A stretch of 28,576 nucleotides of DNA, from IMG/VR virus record IMGVR_UViG_3300007074_000073, positions 1-28,576 of that record. One strand, written 5' to 3'. Below, piece after piece: positions 16,550 through 23,902 of the stretch (the stretch's first letter is position 1; each line of letters starts with the position of its first letter). The notes below the pieces were generated by a model. It searched no databases. It was not told the origin of the DNA and worked only from the letters and a program-made list of their open reading frames with translations. The position numbers were made by a program, and so were the translations under genes. The stretch comes from a virus.

Positions 16550-17244
16550 GCGAGGGGATCTCCCAGTTCAATCGGCGGCGTACAATCACGGATCAGGGAT
16601 TGTCCGCCGGAACTGCGCCGGGCGCGGGAATTGGCGAAGGCCGTCATTGCCTCGTCATGTCCGTTGTAAAGCTCCAAGGCGTAATCAACGATAAGATCAT
16701 GGAACCGGGCGGGCATAAGCGGCACATCGGCATTGAGAGCAAGCGTCTGGCTGTTGAGGCGGTACTCGCCCCGAACGGTGTATGCTGCGTCGGGCGTCGG
16801 CCCAAGGCAGAATTCCCCAGCCGGGGAAACTGCATATTCCGTAGGCCGGCCAGCGGTATGCACACCGATGTCATATACCGCTTTGAAGTTCCGCCAAGGC
16901 ATGAACCGAAGCTGGTTCTCGTCTGCCTTGCCGGTCGCGGTCAGATAGATCGTCGCGGGATACCGACCCATCTGGGGATTATCGACCACCCACTCCGCGA
17001 AGCTGGTGATGTTCCAGCCTGCGGCGGTGTACCGAACCGTATCTGCTGCCGACTGTGCTTCGAATTCGCGATACATCCAGTCCCACGAACCAAGATGATT
17101 CTGGATGCGATTCCAAGCGTCGTTCACATACTCGACAATTTTCAGTTCTTCACCGCTCTGGTTAATAACCGTTGTCGGGCGTGTGCCAAAGATAGCGCCA
17201 GTTTCGCGCGCTACCTTCTGGCAGATTTTCAGATACGTTGCCAT
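16546..17244 (-). CDS. Tail adaptor (tail tubular protein A-like, head-to-tail connector)
   Basis: I choose the ATG at 17244, 5 nt past the upstream stop. The frame extends to an ATG at 17298, but that adds 18 residues overlapping the previous gene. The 232-residue product starts ATYLKICQKVARETG and has the helical bundle of podovirus adaptors, with VNDAWNRIQNHLGSWDWMYR, and an aromatic-rich middle (NQLRFMPWRNFKAVYDIG). The later GRPTEYAVSPAGEFCLGPTP followed by AYTVRGEYRLN is the typical beta-hairpin part of this family. It would join portal to nozzle. Its ribosome site is weak, so coupling with the upstream gene is likely. Confidence 0.82.
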   Translation of the reverse strand: MATYLKICQKVARETGAIFGTRPTTVINQSGEELKIVEYVNDAWNRIQNHLGSWDWMYREFEAQSAADTVRYTAAGWNITSFAEWVVDNPQMGRYPATIYLTATGKADENQLRFMPWRNFKAVYDIGVHTAGRPTEYAVSPAGEFCLGPTPDAAYTVRGEYRLNSQTLALNADVPLMPARFHDLIVDYALELYNGHDEAMTAFANSRARRSSGGQSLIRDCTPPIELGDPLA

Positions 17245-17249
17245 AACGC

Positions 17250-17840
17250 TTAGGCCGCTACGCGCTGCGACTTCGGCATTTCGTCCAGGCGGTGCCATTC
17301 CAAGATTGCAGCACGATCCGGCATTTCGATGACGTTGAACGGATAGGACTGCACGTTGCTGCTGGTTTCCTCGTCCGTTGTCTCGTCCGTTTCGAAGTGC
17401 GTCTCGACCGCATTGACCAGACCGAGATAGTACCGGTACGGCACGTCGATCGGCTTCTTGCGAGGCAGGAGCATGACGATGCCATTCACGCCGACCGGGA
17501 TCGCGCGCTTGCCACCAGCGCCAGCCTGTTCGCCAATAATCAGCTTGACCTTCGGATCATTGGCCGAAATCACACCAGACTGCTGCTGGGCGATGGGCTC
17601 GGGATCTTCGGGGGTGTCCGCTGCGGCGACGGCAGGCGTCAGAGCCTCGTCCATCGAAGGTATGCTCTCGTCCGGTTCGTCGTCCTCGGGAACGGAGATT
17701 GTCGGCAGGAAGTAACACGCCGCGAGCTTGCTCTGGATGGTATCCATCCGGGCGTTTGTCGGGATGTTCAAGCCAATCGCTGTAGTGGCGAAATGCCGAA
17801 GCTGCTCTTCCGTCGCTTCTTCGATGGGAATTCGTTTCAT
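17250..17840 (-). CDS. Hypothetical virion-associated protein with N-terminal SAP-like helices
   Basis: A 196-residue acidic protein. Residues 5-41 (EEATEEQLRHFATTAIGLNI then NARMDTIQSKL) resemble a SAP/HeH-like helix-extended-loop-helix fold. A low-complexity acidic segment follows (about 50-90), then a conserved-looking C-terminal half with PVGVNGIVMLLPRKKPIDVP and PYRYYLGLVNAVETHFET. It occupies the place between head and tail genes where such phages often keep a head-completion protein. The start has a clear AGGAG 6-7 nt upstream. Function unknown; the SAP-like reading is by eye. Confidence 0.75.
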   Translation of the reverse strand: MKRIPIEEATEEQLRHFATTAIGLNIPTNARMDTIQSKLAACYFLPTISVPEDDEPDESIPSMDEALTPAVAAADTPEDPEPIAQQQSGVISANDPKVKLIIGEQAGAGGKRAIPVGVNGIVMLLPRKKPIDVPYRYYLGLVNAVETHFETDETTDEETSSNVQSYPFNVIEMPDRAAILEWHRLDEMPKSQRVAA

Positions 17841-17931
17841 TTTCGTCTCCTGAATGTTGCGCCTGAATCACTTTCCAGGCTATAAATAGACCGTTGATGC
17901 TTCTCCTAGCGTCAGTAGGGTGACGAAAGAG
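17841..17931 (-). promoter_or_regulatory. Leader of the 196-residue gene
   Basis: Minus-strand leader between the hairpin at 17932 and the gene start. It holds an AGGAG ribosome site just before the ATG and an AT-rich TCTATTTATAG that could serve as a -10 region. No convincing -35 is found at standard spacing, so a promoter is only possible. Confidence 0.35.
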
Positions 17932-17974
17932 CCCCACCCCGGTTTGGACTGGCCGGGGTGGGGTTTTTCTTTTA
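17932..17974 (+). terminator. Strong intrinsic terminator, T-tract on the plus strand
   Basis: Perfect 11-bp inverted repeat CCCCACCCCGG / CCGGGGTGGGG with a 10-nt loop, followed on the plus strand by TTTTTCTTTT. Read in the direction of the surrounding minus-strand genes, the hairpin is followed only by GCTCTTTCG, a poor T-tract. As drawn it best stops transcription antisense to the structural genes; a weaker effect in the minus direction, or a role as an mRNA-stabilising 3' hairpin, is possible. Confidence 0.8.
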
Positions 17975-17980
17975 TCCTGA

Positions 17981-18655
17981 TTACGCCGGGTCGGTCGTCA
18001 GAACGGAATAGATAACCTCGACTTCCGCCGTGGAATTTCCGCCGCCGCTAACCGTGAACTCGGCACCGTCATTGCTGATCTGCACCGCTTTGTTGTCGAG
18101 GGCGGTTTCGGCAACGATAAGCTCCGTCAGATTGCCGGAAAGCATCTGCGTGTTCGCTGCGGCGTCAACAAGGCCATCAGCTTCCGCCGCATCGAGCGTC
18201 GCACCGCCCGCATACTTGAGGATCAGGTTGCCGTCTGAGCCAGCGTCATCGAAGGCGGTTGAGACAAAGATCGTCCGAAACCGCCAGCTATGCACCATGA
18301 TCGCGTAACCGGCGCCGGGAGCGGCAACCAGTTCGATGGGCGTCGCGGCGAGATTTTCCAGATTGGCCTGCGTAAGCGCGGTAAGCGACCGGCCCAGAAC
18401 AGGCACGTTGTCGATACCGATGGGAGCCCAGTCGGCAGTGGTAAGGGCGGTTGCCTTGTACCAAGCGACTGCGACCGTATCGAGATACAGTTCACCGACA
18501 TAGTTCGGGGTGACGGCGCCGATCGGCGTCACGATGCCAGAGACGTAATGCTCGCCGCGAGCAAGTGCCCGCAGGATCGTGTCGAGGGAGAGAAACTGAC
18601 CACGGGAAGCGCGTCCGGCGGTCTGCAACATGGTTTTGTAGGTAAGGGAAGTCAT
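17981..18655 (-). CDS. Head-region structural protein, possible head fibre or decoration protein
   Basis: A 224-residue protein, small, neutral and beta-rich. The motif NYVGELYLDTVAVAWYKATA followed by ADWAPIG resembles a module found in phage head-fibre and other virion proteins. The C-terminal half has FRTIFVSTAFDDAGSDGNLI and a closing strand EVEVIYSVLTTDPA. It has no catalytic motif. It is separated from its neighbours by hairpins on both sides and has the leader ATAAGGAAAACCGCG, almost the same as that of the 195-residue gene. This suggests high expression, as expected of a surface protein of the capsid. Function is inferred. Confidence 0.75.
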   Translation of the reverse strand: MTSLTYKTMLQTAGRASRGQFLSLDTILRALARGEHYVSGIVTPIGAVTPNYVGELYLDTVAVAWYKATALTTADWAPIGIDNVPVLGRSLTALTQANLENLAATPIELVAAPGAGYAIMVHSWRFRTIFVSTAFDDAGSDGNLILKYAGGATLDAAEADGLVDAAANTQMLSGNLTELIVAETALDNKAVQISNDGAEFTVSGGGNSTAEVEVIYSVLTTDPA

Positions 18656-18671
18656 TCGCGGTTTTCCTTAT
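18656..18671 (-). promoter_or_regulatory. Ribosome site with shared ATAAGGAAAAC leader
   Basis: On the minus strand reads ATAAGGAAAACCGCGA just before the ATG. Thirteen of its first 14 bases match the leader of the 195-residue gene (19341-19356), and the gene starting at 8671 has the shorter TAAGGAAA. The AAGGA core is the ribosome site; the match beyond it may mark common translation control or a duplication. Confidence 0.6.
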
Positions 18672-18682
18672 TTTGATATGAG

Positions 18683-18712
18683 GGGGCGGCCCCGAATGGA
18701 ACCGCCCCTTTT
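18683..18712 (+). terminator. GC-rich hairpin, T-tract on the plus strand
   Basis: Inverted repeat GGGGCGG / CCGCCCC (7 bp) with a 12-nt loop, followed by TTTT then CATTAG on the plus strand. In the minus direction the hairpin is followed by CTCATATC without a T-run. It sits between the 195- and 224-residue genes. Probable terminator against antisense transcription, or a 3' mRNA hairpin. Confidence 0.5.
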
Positions 18713-18752
18713 CATTAGTGTCGGAACACCAACGGTAGCGTAGAGACGGCTG

Positions 18753-19340
18753 TTACCAGACGGACGTTTGCTCCGCACCGGCGACCGTGGCGGGCTGGTG
18801 CATACCGACATCGTTGCGCGATGCGCGATAGCCGAACAGCTTGCCGTTCGTCGAAGAGCCAGACGGGATCGTGAACCCCTTCTGGTAGTTGTTGCTCTCG
18901 TCGCCCTTGTACGGCAGGAGAGCAACGCTCGATGCGGCAGCGGCAGCAGTGGTGATGCCATAGACGACCTGAGCCGCCACGGTGACATCGTTGGTACCGC
19001 TGTCGTTAAGCCCGGCGTTTTCAGATCCGAACAGGCCGCCGGAGATATCTTCTTCGTCGAAGATAAACCAACCGGCGGCGTCGCCACCAGCCCATGAGCC
19101 GGAATCGAGGATGACTTCACGGATCTTGGCGGAGACGGTCGTGCTCGTCAGTCCGCGGATCGTGTCGCCCTTCTTGATTTCGGTTGTGCCACCGCTCGTA
19201 AAGGCGATGACGGGGTTGAGGAAGGCGGTCAGAAAGGGAGTGCCGTCCGTGAGGTTGAAAAGTTCGAGAACTTCGGGGATGAAACCGAGAGAGACGTTGA
19301 GTGCCGCTCCCGTTCCGTGGATGAAACCATTGCGCTGCAT
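18753..19340 (-). CDS. Head-region structural protein carrying the repeated SGS/AAG domain
   Basis: 195 residues. The opening (HGTGAALNVSLGFIPEVLEL) is a beta/helix segment often seen in phage head proteins that follow the capsid gene. Residues 58-110 are one copy of a small domain: GDTIRGLTS, DSGSWAGGDAAGWF, then an acidic strand. The same domain occurs twice in the tail nozzle. The rest is Gly/Ser/Thr-rich with few charges. It lies immediately after the major capsid gene, beyond a terminator-like hairpin, and has a good AAGGA site. Most likely a capsid decoration or head-stabilising protein; evidence for that is position only. Confidence 0.72.
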   Translation of the reverse strand: MQRNGFIHGTGAALNVSLGFIPEVLELFNLTDGTPFLTAFLNPVIAFTSGGTTEIKKGDTIRGLTSTTVSAKIREVILDSGSWAGGDAAGWFIFDEEDISGGLFGSENAGLNDSGTNDVTVAAQVVYGITTAAAAASSVALLPYKGDESNNYQKGFTIPSGSSTNGKLFGYRASRNDVGMHQPATVAGAEQTSVW

Positions 19341-19356
19341 ATGCAGTTTTCCTTAT
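19341..19356 (-). promoter_or_regulatory. Ribosome site with shared ATAAGGAAAAC leader
   Basis: Minus-strand ATAAGGAAAACTGCAT precedes the ATG of the 195-residue gene. It closely matches the leader at 18656-18671 and contains the AAGGA ribosome site. Confidence 0.6.
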
Positions 19357-19364
19357 CGATGTTG

Positions 19365-19400
19365 AAGAAATCAGGGCGGGGAACTCAATCCCCGACCCTG
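19365..19400 (-). terminator. Probable terminator after the major capsid gene
   Basis: On the minus strand CAGGG-T-CGGGG pairs with CCCCG-CCCTG (10 bp with one bulged base, 8-nt loop), followed by ATTTCTTC. It begins about 14 nt after the capsid stop. The T-rich tail is short, so partial termination or mRNA 3'-end protection is more likely than complete stop. Confidence 0.6.
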
Positions 19401-19414
19401 TTTAGCCCTGTGCT

Positions 19415-20425
19415 TTACAGCGCAGTCGCGGCCACCTCCATACGCTGCATCCACGTCTCATTGAGACGTACCGCCGTATAGTAGGCTTTCCAGGAGACGT
19501 ATCCGCGCTGGCCCATCGGGTCAGATTTGGACGGCGTTCCGGGGTTCAGCACCATCGGCTTGATGGCGTTGGCGCCCTTGAGCGGCACATGACCGAACGC
19601 TTCCATACCTAGGTAGAGCACGGGATAGACATCGGCGCTGGTCCCAGCGGTCGACACCATTTCCGTGCCGCTGCCAGACTTGGCCCCGCCTGCGTCCTCG
19701 AACGGCACCAGTTCGGGCGAGCACACGTAACGAACGCTCTCGACCGACCCCAGTTCCTCGGGGCAGATGGGCTGCCGGCTGCCGTAATTGGCAACAGAGA
19801 GGAAGCCCGGCAGATCCCGAATGTCGGAATCCAGGTTGGTATGAGAGACGGCGACGTACGCCGCTTCAACCGACTGGGTGCCGTATTTCGTCGAAGCGTC
19901 GAGGATGCGCGTGATCTTCTTCGCCTTCTGTGCGGAAAGCGACCGCGTGATGCCACGCTGACCGGCGAGGGTGATCGGCGTATTGACGCTGGAGCGCGCG
20001 GAACCGTTCGAATAACTGGCGTTCGTGCCAGCCTTGACGATGCCGTAGCAGACCATTTCCATCGTCAGCCCGGCCTGATCGCCCGCAAGCATCGATGCGT
20101 CCTTGAGCACCGGGTCTTCCGAGAGATCGTCAACCACATCGGTAATCTCGATGGGGCGGCCATACTGGCGCATGGTTGCAGAAACGTCTTCGTATGACAT
20201 CTTCTGCGCGGTCGGTGTGATGCCTTCTTGCAACGGCACGGTTGCTGCCGCGAACGGGACGGGACGGCGGAATTTCACCGAGATCGCCTTGTTCTTCGGC
20301 ATGGGTTTCGTCATTCCCATTTTACCGAGCACGATTACGGGCTCGGCGTATGAGAGCATTTCGTTGGCGGCCCAGGCAGCGGTACGCTGTCCGATATCGC
20401 CATAGGTTGTCGTTCCATCAGCCAT
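19415..20425 (-). CDS. Major capsid protein, N4-gp56 family
   Basis: 336 residues, near the usual length of the N4-gp56 capsid family (HK97 fold). Recognisable family blocks are TTYGDIGQRTAAWAANEMLS, VIVLGKMGMTKPMPKNKAI followed by SVKFRRPVPF, LQEGITPTAQKMSYEDVSAT, RQYGRPIEITDVVDDLSEDP and a C-terminal QRGYVSWKAYYTAVRLNE. It lies immediately after the scaffold gene (17-nt gap) with a moderate GAGAAAG ribosome site, and is followed by a terminator-like hairpin, as expected for the most abundant virion protein. It would form the icosahedral shell around the scaffold. Confidence 0.95.
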   Translation of the reverse strand: MADGTTTYGDIGQRTAAWAANEMLSYAEPVIVLGKMGMTKPMPKNKAISVKFRRPVPFAAATVPLQEGITPTAQKMSYEDVSATMRQYGRPIEITDVVDDLSEDPVLKDASMLAGDQAGLTMEMVCYGIVKAGTNASYSNGSARSSVNTPITLAGQRGITRSLSAQKAKKITRILDASTKYGTQSVEAAYVAVSHTNLDSDIRDLPGFLSVANYGSRQPICPEELGSVESVRYVCSPELVPFEDAGGAKSGSGTEMVSTAGTSADVYPVLYLGMEAFGHVPLKGANAIKPMVLNPGTPSKSDPMGQRGYVSWKAYYTAVRLNETWMQRMEVAATAL

Positions 20426-20442
20426 GTGCGTAGTCTTTCTCG

Positions 20443-21468
20443 TTATGCCGTTTTGCGCCCAGCTAATTCGTCACTTTTGCGCTGGAAGTGGTCAAAAGCG
20501 TTGTCGAAGCTGTTGCCCGGCCCGTCGCCCGCCGCACCAGTCTTGCTGGGGATATCGGTAGACGAATTTAACCGGCGCTGTCTTTGCGCTTCTAACGGCG
20601 TTGGTTGGGGATCACCTTCGTCGCCTGCGTCAGCTTCGTCGGTGGGTGTATAGATAGGGAGATCCAAGCCCTGCTCGGCCATTTCTGCCTTGAACGTAGA
20701 CACGATATGGGCAACCTCTTTTCCGTCGAGGGTATAGTCAGCGTTCTTCTCGACCACATCACGGACGTATTTCGGGGCGTTTTCAAACCATCCCATAAAT
20801 TCGTCCGAACCCCGAATAGCTGAGTAATCGGGGTGAACGGCTAAGATCTGGGCTTCCTGCTCGTCAATGAACGCTATCTGTCTCTCACCAGAGAGATCAG
20901 CGAACGCGCCATCGAACGTATCCACCTTGCCTGTAACCATATCCATCTTGGCCTCAAGTGCCGCGAAACGTGCATCCACCGGCTCACCAATCTCGGGGTA
21001 ATCGCCTTCGAAATCGGCCCACCCCTTCTTCGGGTCTGCTTCGGGATCTGCGTCAGCGTCTTCTTCGGCGGGGTCGGCAGCGGGCTTAACGTCCTGCTGT
21101 TCCAACCGAGCTTGCAAAGCGGCTGTTTGTGAGCGGCTCTCTTGAAGTGCTCTACTTAATCCGCCGACCGACTTGCGGTCACGGTCCCAACTCTGTTGCC
21201 CTTTCGTGGCGTCCTTATAGGCGGCCACTTGTTCGGGCGTCGCATTTAGCCAGAGCGGGTTGGGATCTTCTTCGTTTGTCTCTGCGGTCGCGGCTGGGTC
21301 TTTGTCAGCGTCGGCCTGGGTTTCGGTATTGTCGTCATCGTTCGTACCGGCGTCGTCTTCACTGCCAGAGAATTCATTGAACGCAGCGTCAAAATCGGCG
21401 TCTGCGCTCTCCACGTCTGGGCGATCATTGTCGTCCAGCGGCGGTAGGTCGGTATCTCTTTCAGCCAT
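20443..21468 (-). CDS. Capsid scaffolding protein
   Basis: 341 residues of typical scaffold character. The N-terminal 80 residues are very acidic and disordered (DDNDRPDVESADADFDAAF). A helical part with RALQESRSQTAALQARLEQQ follows near 104-125, then a second acidic linker (about 130-150) and a helical middle. The C-terminal end (NAFDHFQRKSDELAGRKTA) is basic and helical, like the capsid-binding hook of known scaffolds. It stands directly before the major capsid gene, as in most podoviruses. The start is supported by AGGAG 10 nt upstream. No protease domain is visible, so the scaffold probably exits intact. Confidence 0.87.
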   Translation of the reverse strand: MAERDTDLPPLDDNDRPDVESADADFDAAFNEFSGSEDDAGTNDDDNTETQADADKDPAATAETNEEDPNPLWLNATPEQVAAYKDATKGQQSWDRDRKSVGGLSRALQESRSQTAALQARLEQQDVKPAADPAEEDADADPEADPKKGWADFEGDYPEIGEPVDARFAALEAKMDMVTGKVDTFDGAFADLSGERQIAFIDEQEAQILAVHPDYSAIRGSDEFMGWFENAPKYVRDVVEKNADYTLDGKEVAHIVSTFKAEMAEQGLDLPIYTPTDEADAGDEGDPQPTPLEAQRQRRLNSSTDIPSKTGAAGDGPGNSFDNAFDHFQRKSDELAGRKTA

Positions 21469-21524
21469 CGTTCCGGTTCTCCTGTTTGGCGTCTGGGCGA
21501 TATTGCCCAGCGGCCGGGTAATTC

Positions 21525-21758
21525 CTAGTCAAACACAATGGGCACCCCGGAAGCATCCGAGACAGGCTCGTCAAGCTCCGTTGGTGCCACACCGAGTTTC
21601 AAAAGATCGTTGCCGAACTGTATGCGGCCCCTGAGCATGTCCATGTCGCTGCGTTCGCCACCAATGACGAGGCGCTTCATGCACCGCTCCCTGTCCGCGT
21701 CCAGAGCTTCCTTGAGCACATCCCATTCGAGGCAGTGCGGGGAAATGTATCCAGCCAT
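21525..21758 (-). CDS. 77-residue protein between portal and scaffold
   Basis: A small, mostly helical protein that I do not recognise. It starts AGYISPHCLEWDVLKEALDA and has RCMKRLVIGGERSDMDMLRG and a short acidic tail ending PIVFD. Small genes in this place in other phages encode head-assembly helpers, but no motif proves it. The start overlaps the portal stop by one base (TGATG), so it is very likely translated together with the portal. Composition is normal protein-like. Confidence 0.75.
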   Translation of the reverse strand: MAGYISPHCLEWDVLKEALDADRERCMKRLVIGGERSDMDMLRGRIQFGNDLLKLGVAPTELDEPVSDASGVPIVFD

Positions 21759-23902
21759 CAGATATACCCTCCGCCCTTGCCCATATCAGGGTTGGCGGTC
21801 TGCACGGCCACCTCTGTTGCGATGATCCGTTCCTTGCTGTCCATCTGCATCCTGACCTTCTCAAGCTCAGCGGCTATCTGCTCAAGGCTGACGTTGCGGC
21901 CTTCCGCAAGCGCCATCATCTTACCGTCGCGCTCCATCTGGGCGATTTGCAGTCTGAATCCGCCTTCGGCCTCGATCATCTTAATCTTGCCGGTCAGTTC
22001 TATTTCCTCGGGCGACGGCTGCGGGTTCTCGGCGGCCTTGTCCGCTTCTTCCTTCAACTCGTCGTCGGTCAGCACGAACTGGTCGGCCTTGAGCATGTGA
22101 ACCTTGTAGATCTCGCGGTATAGCTCGACATGCTTGGTCATGCCACCAAAGATCGGGTGATCTGCGAAATTCATCGCAAGCGCCATAAGGTTCTGGGCCT
22201 GCATTTCCCGCACCAGCAACACGGACGAACCGCGCGCCTCGATGTTCATATCGCCCTTGATATCGCCGTTGGGGCTGAATTGCATGTTCCAGTCGTATGC
22301 GCGCTGGATCGTGGGGGTCGTCAGATCGTCATCCCAGTTCTTCACGGCGTTGCGGAACACCACGTTGGAAGCGTTCATCAGCATCGACATACCAGTTGCG
22401 GTCTGTGTCATTTCCGAACTCTGATCTCCCTGCGCTATCAGGGGCATGTTCGTTTCGTCGTCGATGAACTTCATCGCTATATCAATGATCGCCATCAGAT
22501 CGCCGCTGCGGTTCGGTATGTCGAAGATCTCGAACGGCTTGTTTCCAGGAGCTACGGTGCCGGTCTTGAGCCACACCTTGAACGGCGTGAACGAATAGCT
22601 GCCGTTCTGGGGCTCGACGGTTTCCTTGTCGACGACGATCTGCGGGCCTGCCGACACACCGGCATTGTTCAGCGTCATGCGCCACGCCGCGTTGACGGCC
22701 GACTGGCTGTCACGGGCGAGACGAGGAACGCCGCGACCGAAGATGCAGGTATCGTCCTTCTCGAAATTGTAGACCGAATACAGGCTGTCATTGGTTTCCA
22801 GCGAGGAAAGGCCGATTTTCAGAACCTTCCCCTGACAGAACCATATCTCTAGCCGTGTCTCTTCCAGTTCGTCGATGTCATCCAGTTCGACGTGCAGCCC
22901 GTCAACGGTCCCGCTGTCCTGCCCGGCGCCCATGCTCTCGATGATTATCCGAACGTCTGCCGGCTCAAGGCTGCCGTGGTACTCCCAGACGGTGAAGCGC
23001 CGCTCGTTGCCGGTATCACCGGTGCGGAGAATGGCGCGCAACTGGCCGATATACTCGGGCTGCTCACTCTGTGGCCCTTCGTTGAGAAGATCGCGGAGTG
23101 CCTGCTTGCTGAACCCCGGCATTTTCGCCATCGCGCGCAACTGCTTCCGGTTCTGGGAATGGCGCTCGAATTCGAATTCGCTCTCGGCCATCGTTGACGC
23201 CGACATATCGGGGAAGAAGTCGAATGGGTTGGTCCGATGGTACGCCGGGCGGGGGTCGCTGTTGTTTTGCAGGACGTAGACCTTTTGGATGGGATCATAA
23301 CCCCAGCCGCGCTTTGTCCTGTTGCCTGCGACCGGCCCCTTCATAATCCCGCTGCCTATACGAACGGCGTCACGGATTGATACCCGGCACTTCGAGTTGT
23401 AGTTGGCTTCGACAAGCTGATCCTCGATCTCTTCGCTCATGCGGGCTGCACGGTCGCGAGCCTCGGCAATCAGTCCCTTGGCGGCCTTGGCCTGCTCTGC
23501 CCCATCCGGCGCTTCCGCGGCCTTCTTCGCCTCGTCCGTCAACTGCGGGACCGGCGTGGGCATGATGCCCCAGTTCTTGTCGTCGGTCGGGAACAGCATG
23601 TCCGATAGCCGTGCTTCCCAGCTATGGCACTTCGGGCGGGTCATGTTCGCGAAGAGGCGGGATTGGTTCTTCTCGCGGAGTTTCTTCTCCGTTTCGTGGT
23701 CGTACTGCCCGTAATACTGCTGCAGGTCTTCTATCCAGCGGTCTTCGATGGTCTGCCGGCGGCTCTTCTGCTCCGTGGCGAGACGTTCAAGGCCATCCAC
23801 GATTGACGCCATTGCCTCAAGCTTCTTCTCGACATCGATCGCGGGGTCGCGCCCGTCCTCGTCGCCAGTCTCGATTGCTTCGCTGTAGGCTTGGTCGTTC
23901 AT
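21758..23902 (-). CDS. Portal protein
   Basis: 714 residues, in the size range of long podovirus portals (N4 and relatives). An acidic N-terminus is followed by a helical segment (RRQTIEDRWIEDLQQYYGQY). Then come MTRPKCHSWEARLSDMLFPT, a large alpha/beta body including NFEKDDTCIFGRGVPRLARD, and QGDQSSEMTQTATGMSMLMN, a conserved stem/tunnel-loop region of this portal group. The C-terminal 100 residues form a coiled-coil-like helix with many Glu and Gln, the barrel typical of long portals. It lies directly after the large terminase (TGATG overlap) and before the capsid genes. It would form the dodecameric ring through which DNA is packaged and leaves. Confidence 0.92.
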   Translation of the reverse strand: MNDQAYSEAIETGDEDGRDPAIDVEKKLEAMASIVDGLERLATEQKSRRQTIEDRWIEDLQQYYGQYDHETEKKLREKNQSRLFANMTRPKCHSWEARLSDMLFPTDDKNWGIMPTPVPQLTDEAKKAAEAPDGAEQAKAAKGLIAEARDRAARMSEEIEDQLVEANYNSKCRVSIRDAVRIGSGIMKGPVAGNRTKRGWGYDPIQKVYVLQNNSDPRPAYHRTNPFDFFPDMSASTMAESEFEFERHSQNRKQLRAMAKMPGFSKQALRDLLNEGPQSEQPEYIGQLRAILRTGDTGNERRFTVWEYHGSLEPADVRIIIESMGAGQDSGTVDGLHVELDDIDELEETRLEIWFCQGKVLKIGLSSLETNDSLYSVYNFEKDDTCIFGRGVPRLARDSQSAVNAAWRMTLNNAGVSAGPQIVVDKETVEPQNGSYSFTPFKVWLKTGTVAPGNKPFEIFDIPNRSGDLMAIIDIAMKFIDDETNMPLIAQGDQSSEMTQTATGMSMLMNASNVVFRNAVKNWDDDLTTPTIQRAYDWNMQFSPNGDIKGDMNIEARGSSVLLVREMQAQNLMALAMNFADHPIFGGMTKHVELYREIYKVHMLKADQFVLTDDELKEEADKAAENPQPSPEEIELTGKIKMIEAEGGFRLQIAQMERDGKMMALAEGRNVSLEQIAAELEKVRMQMDSKERIIATEVAVQTANPDMGKGGGYI

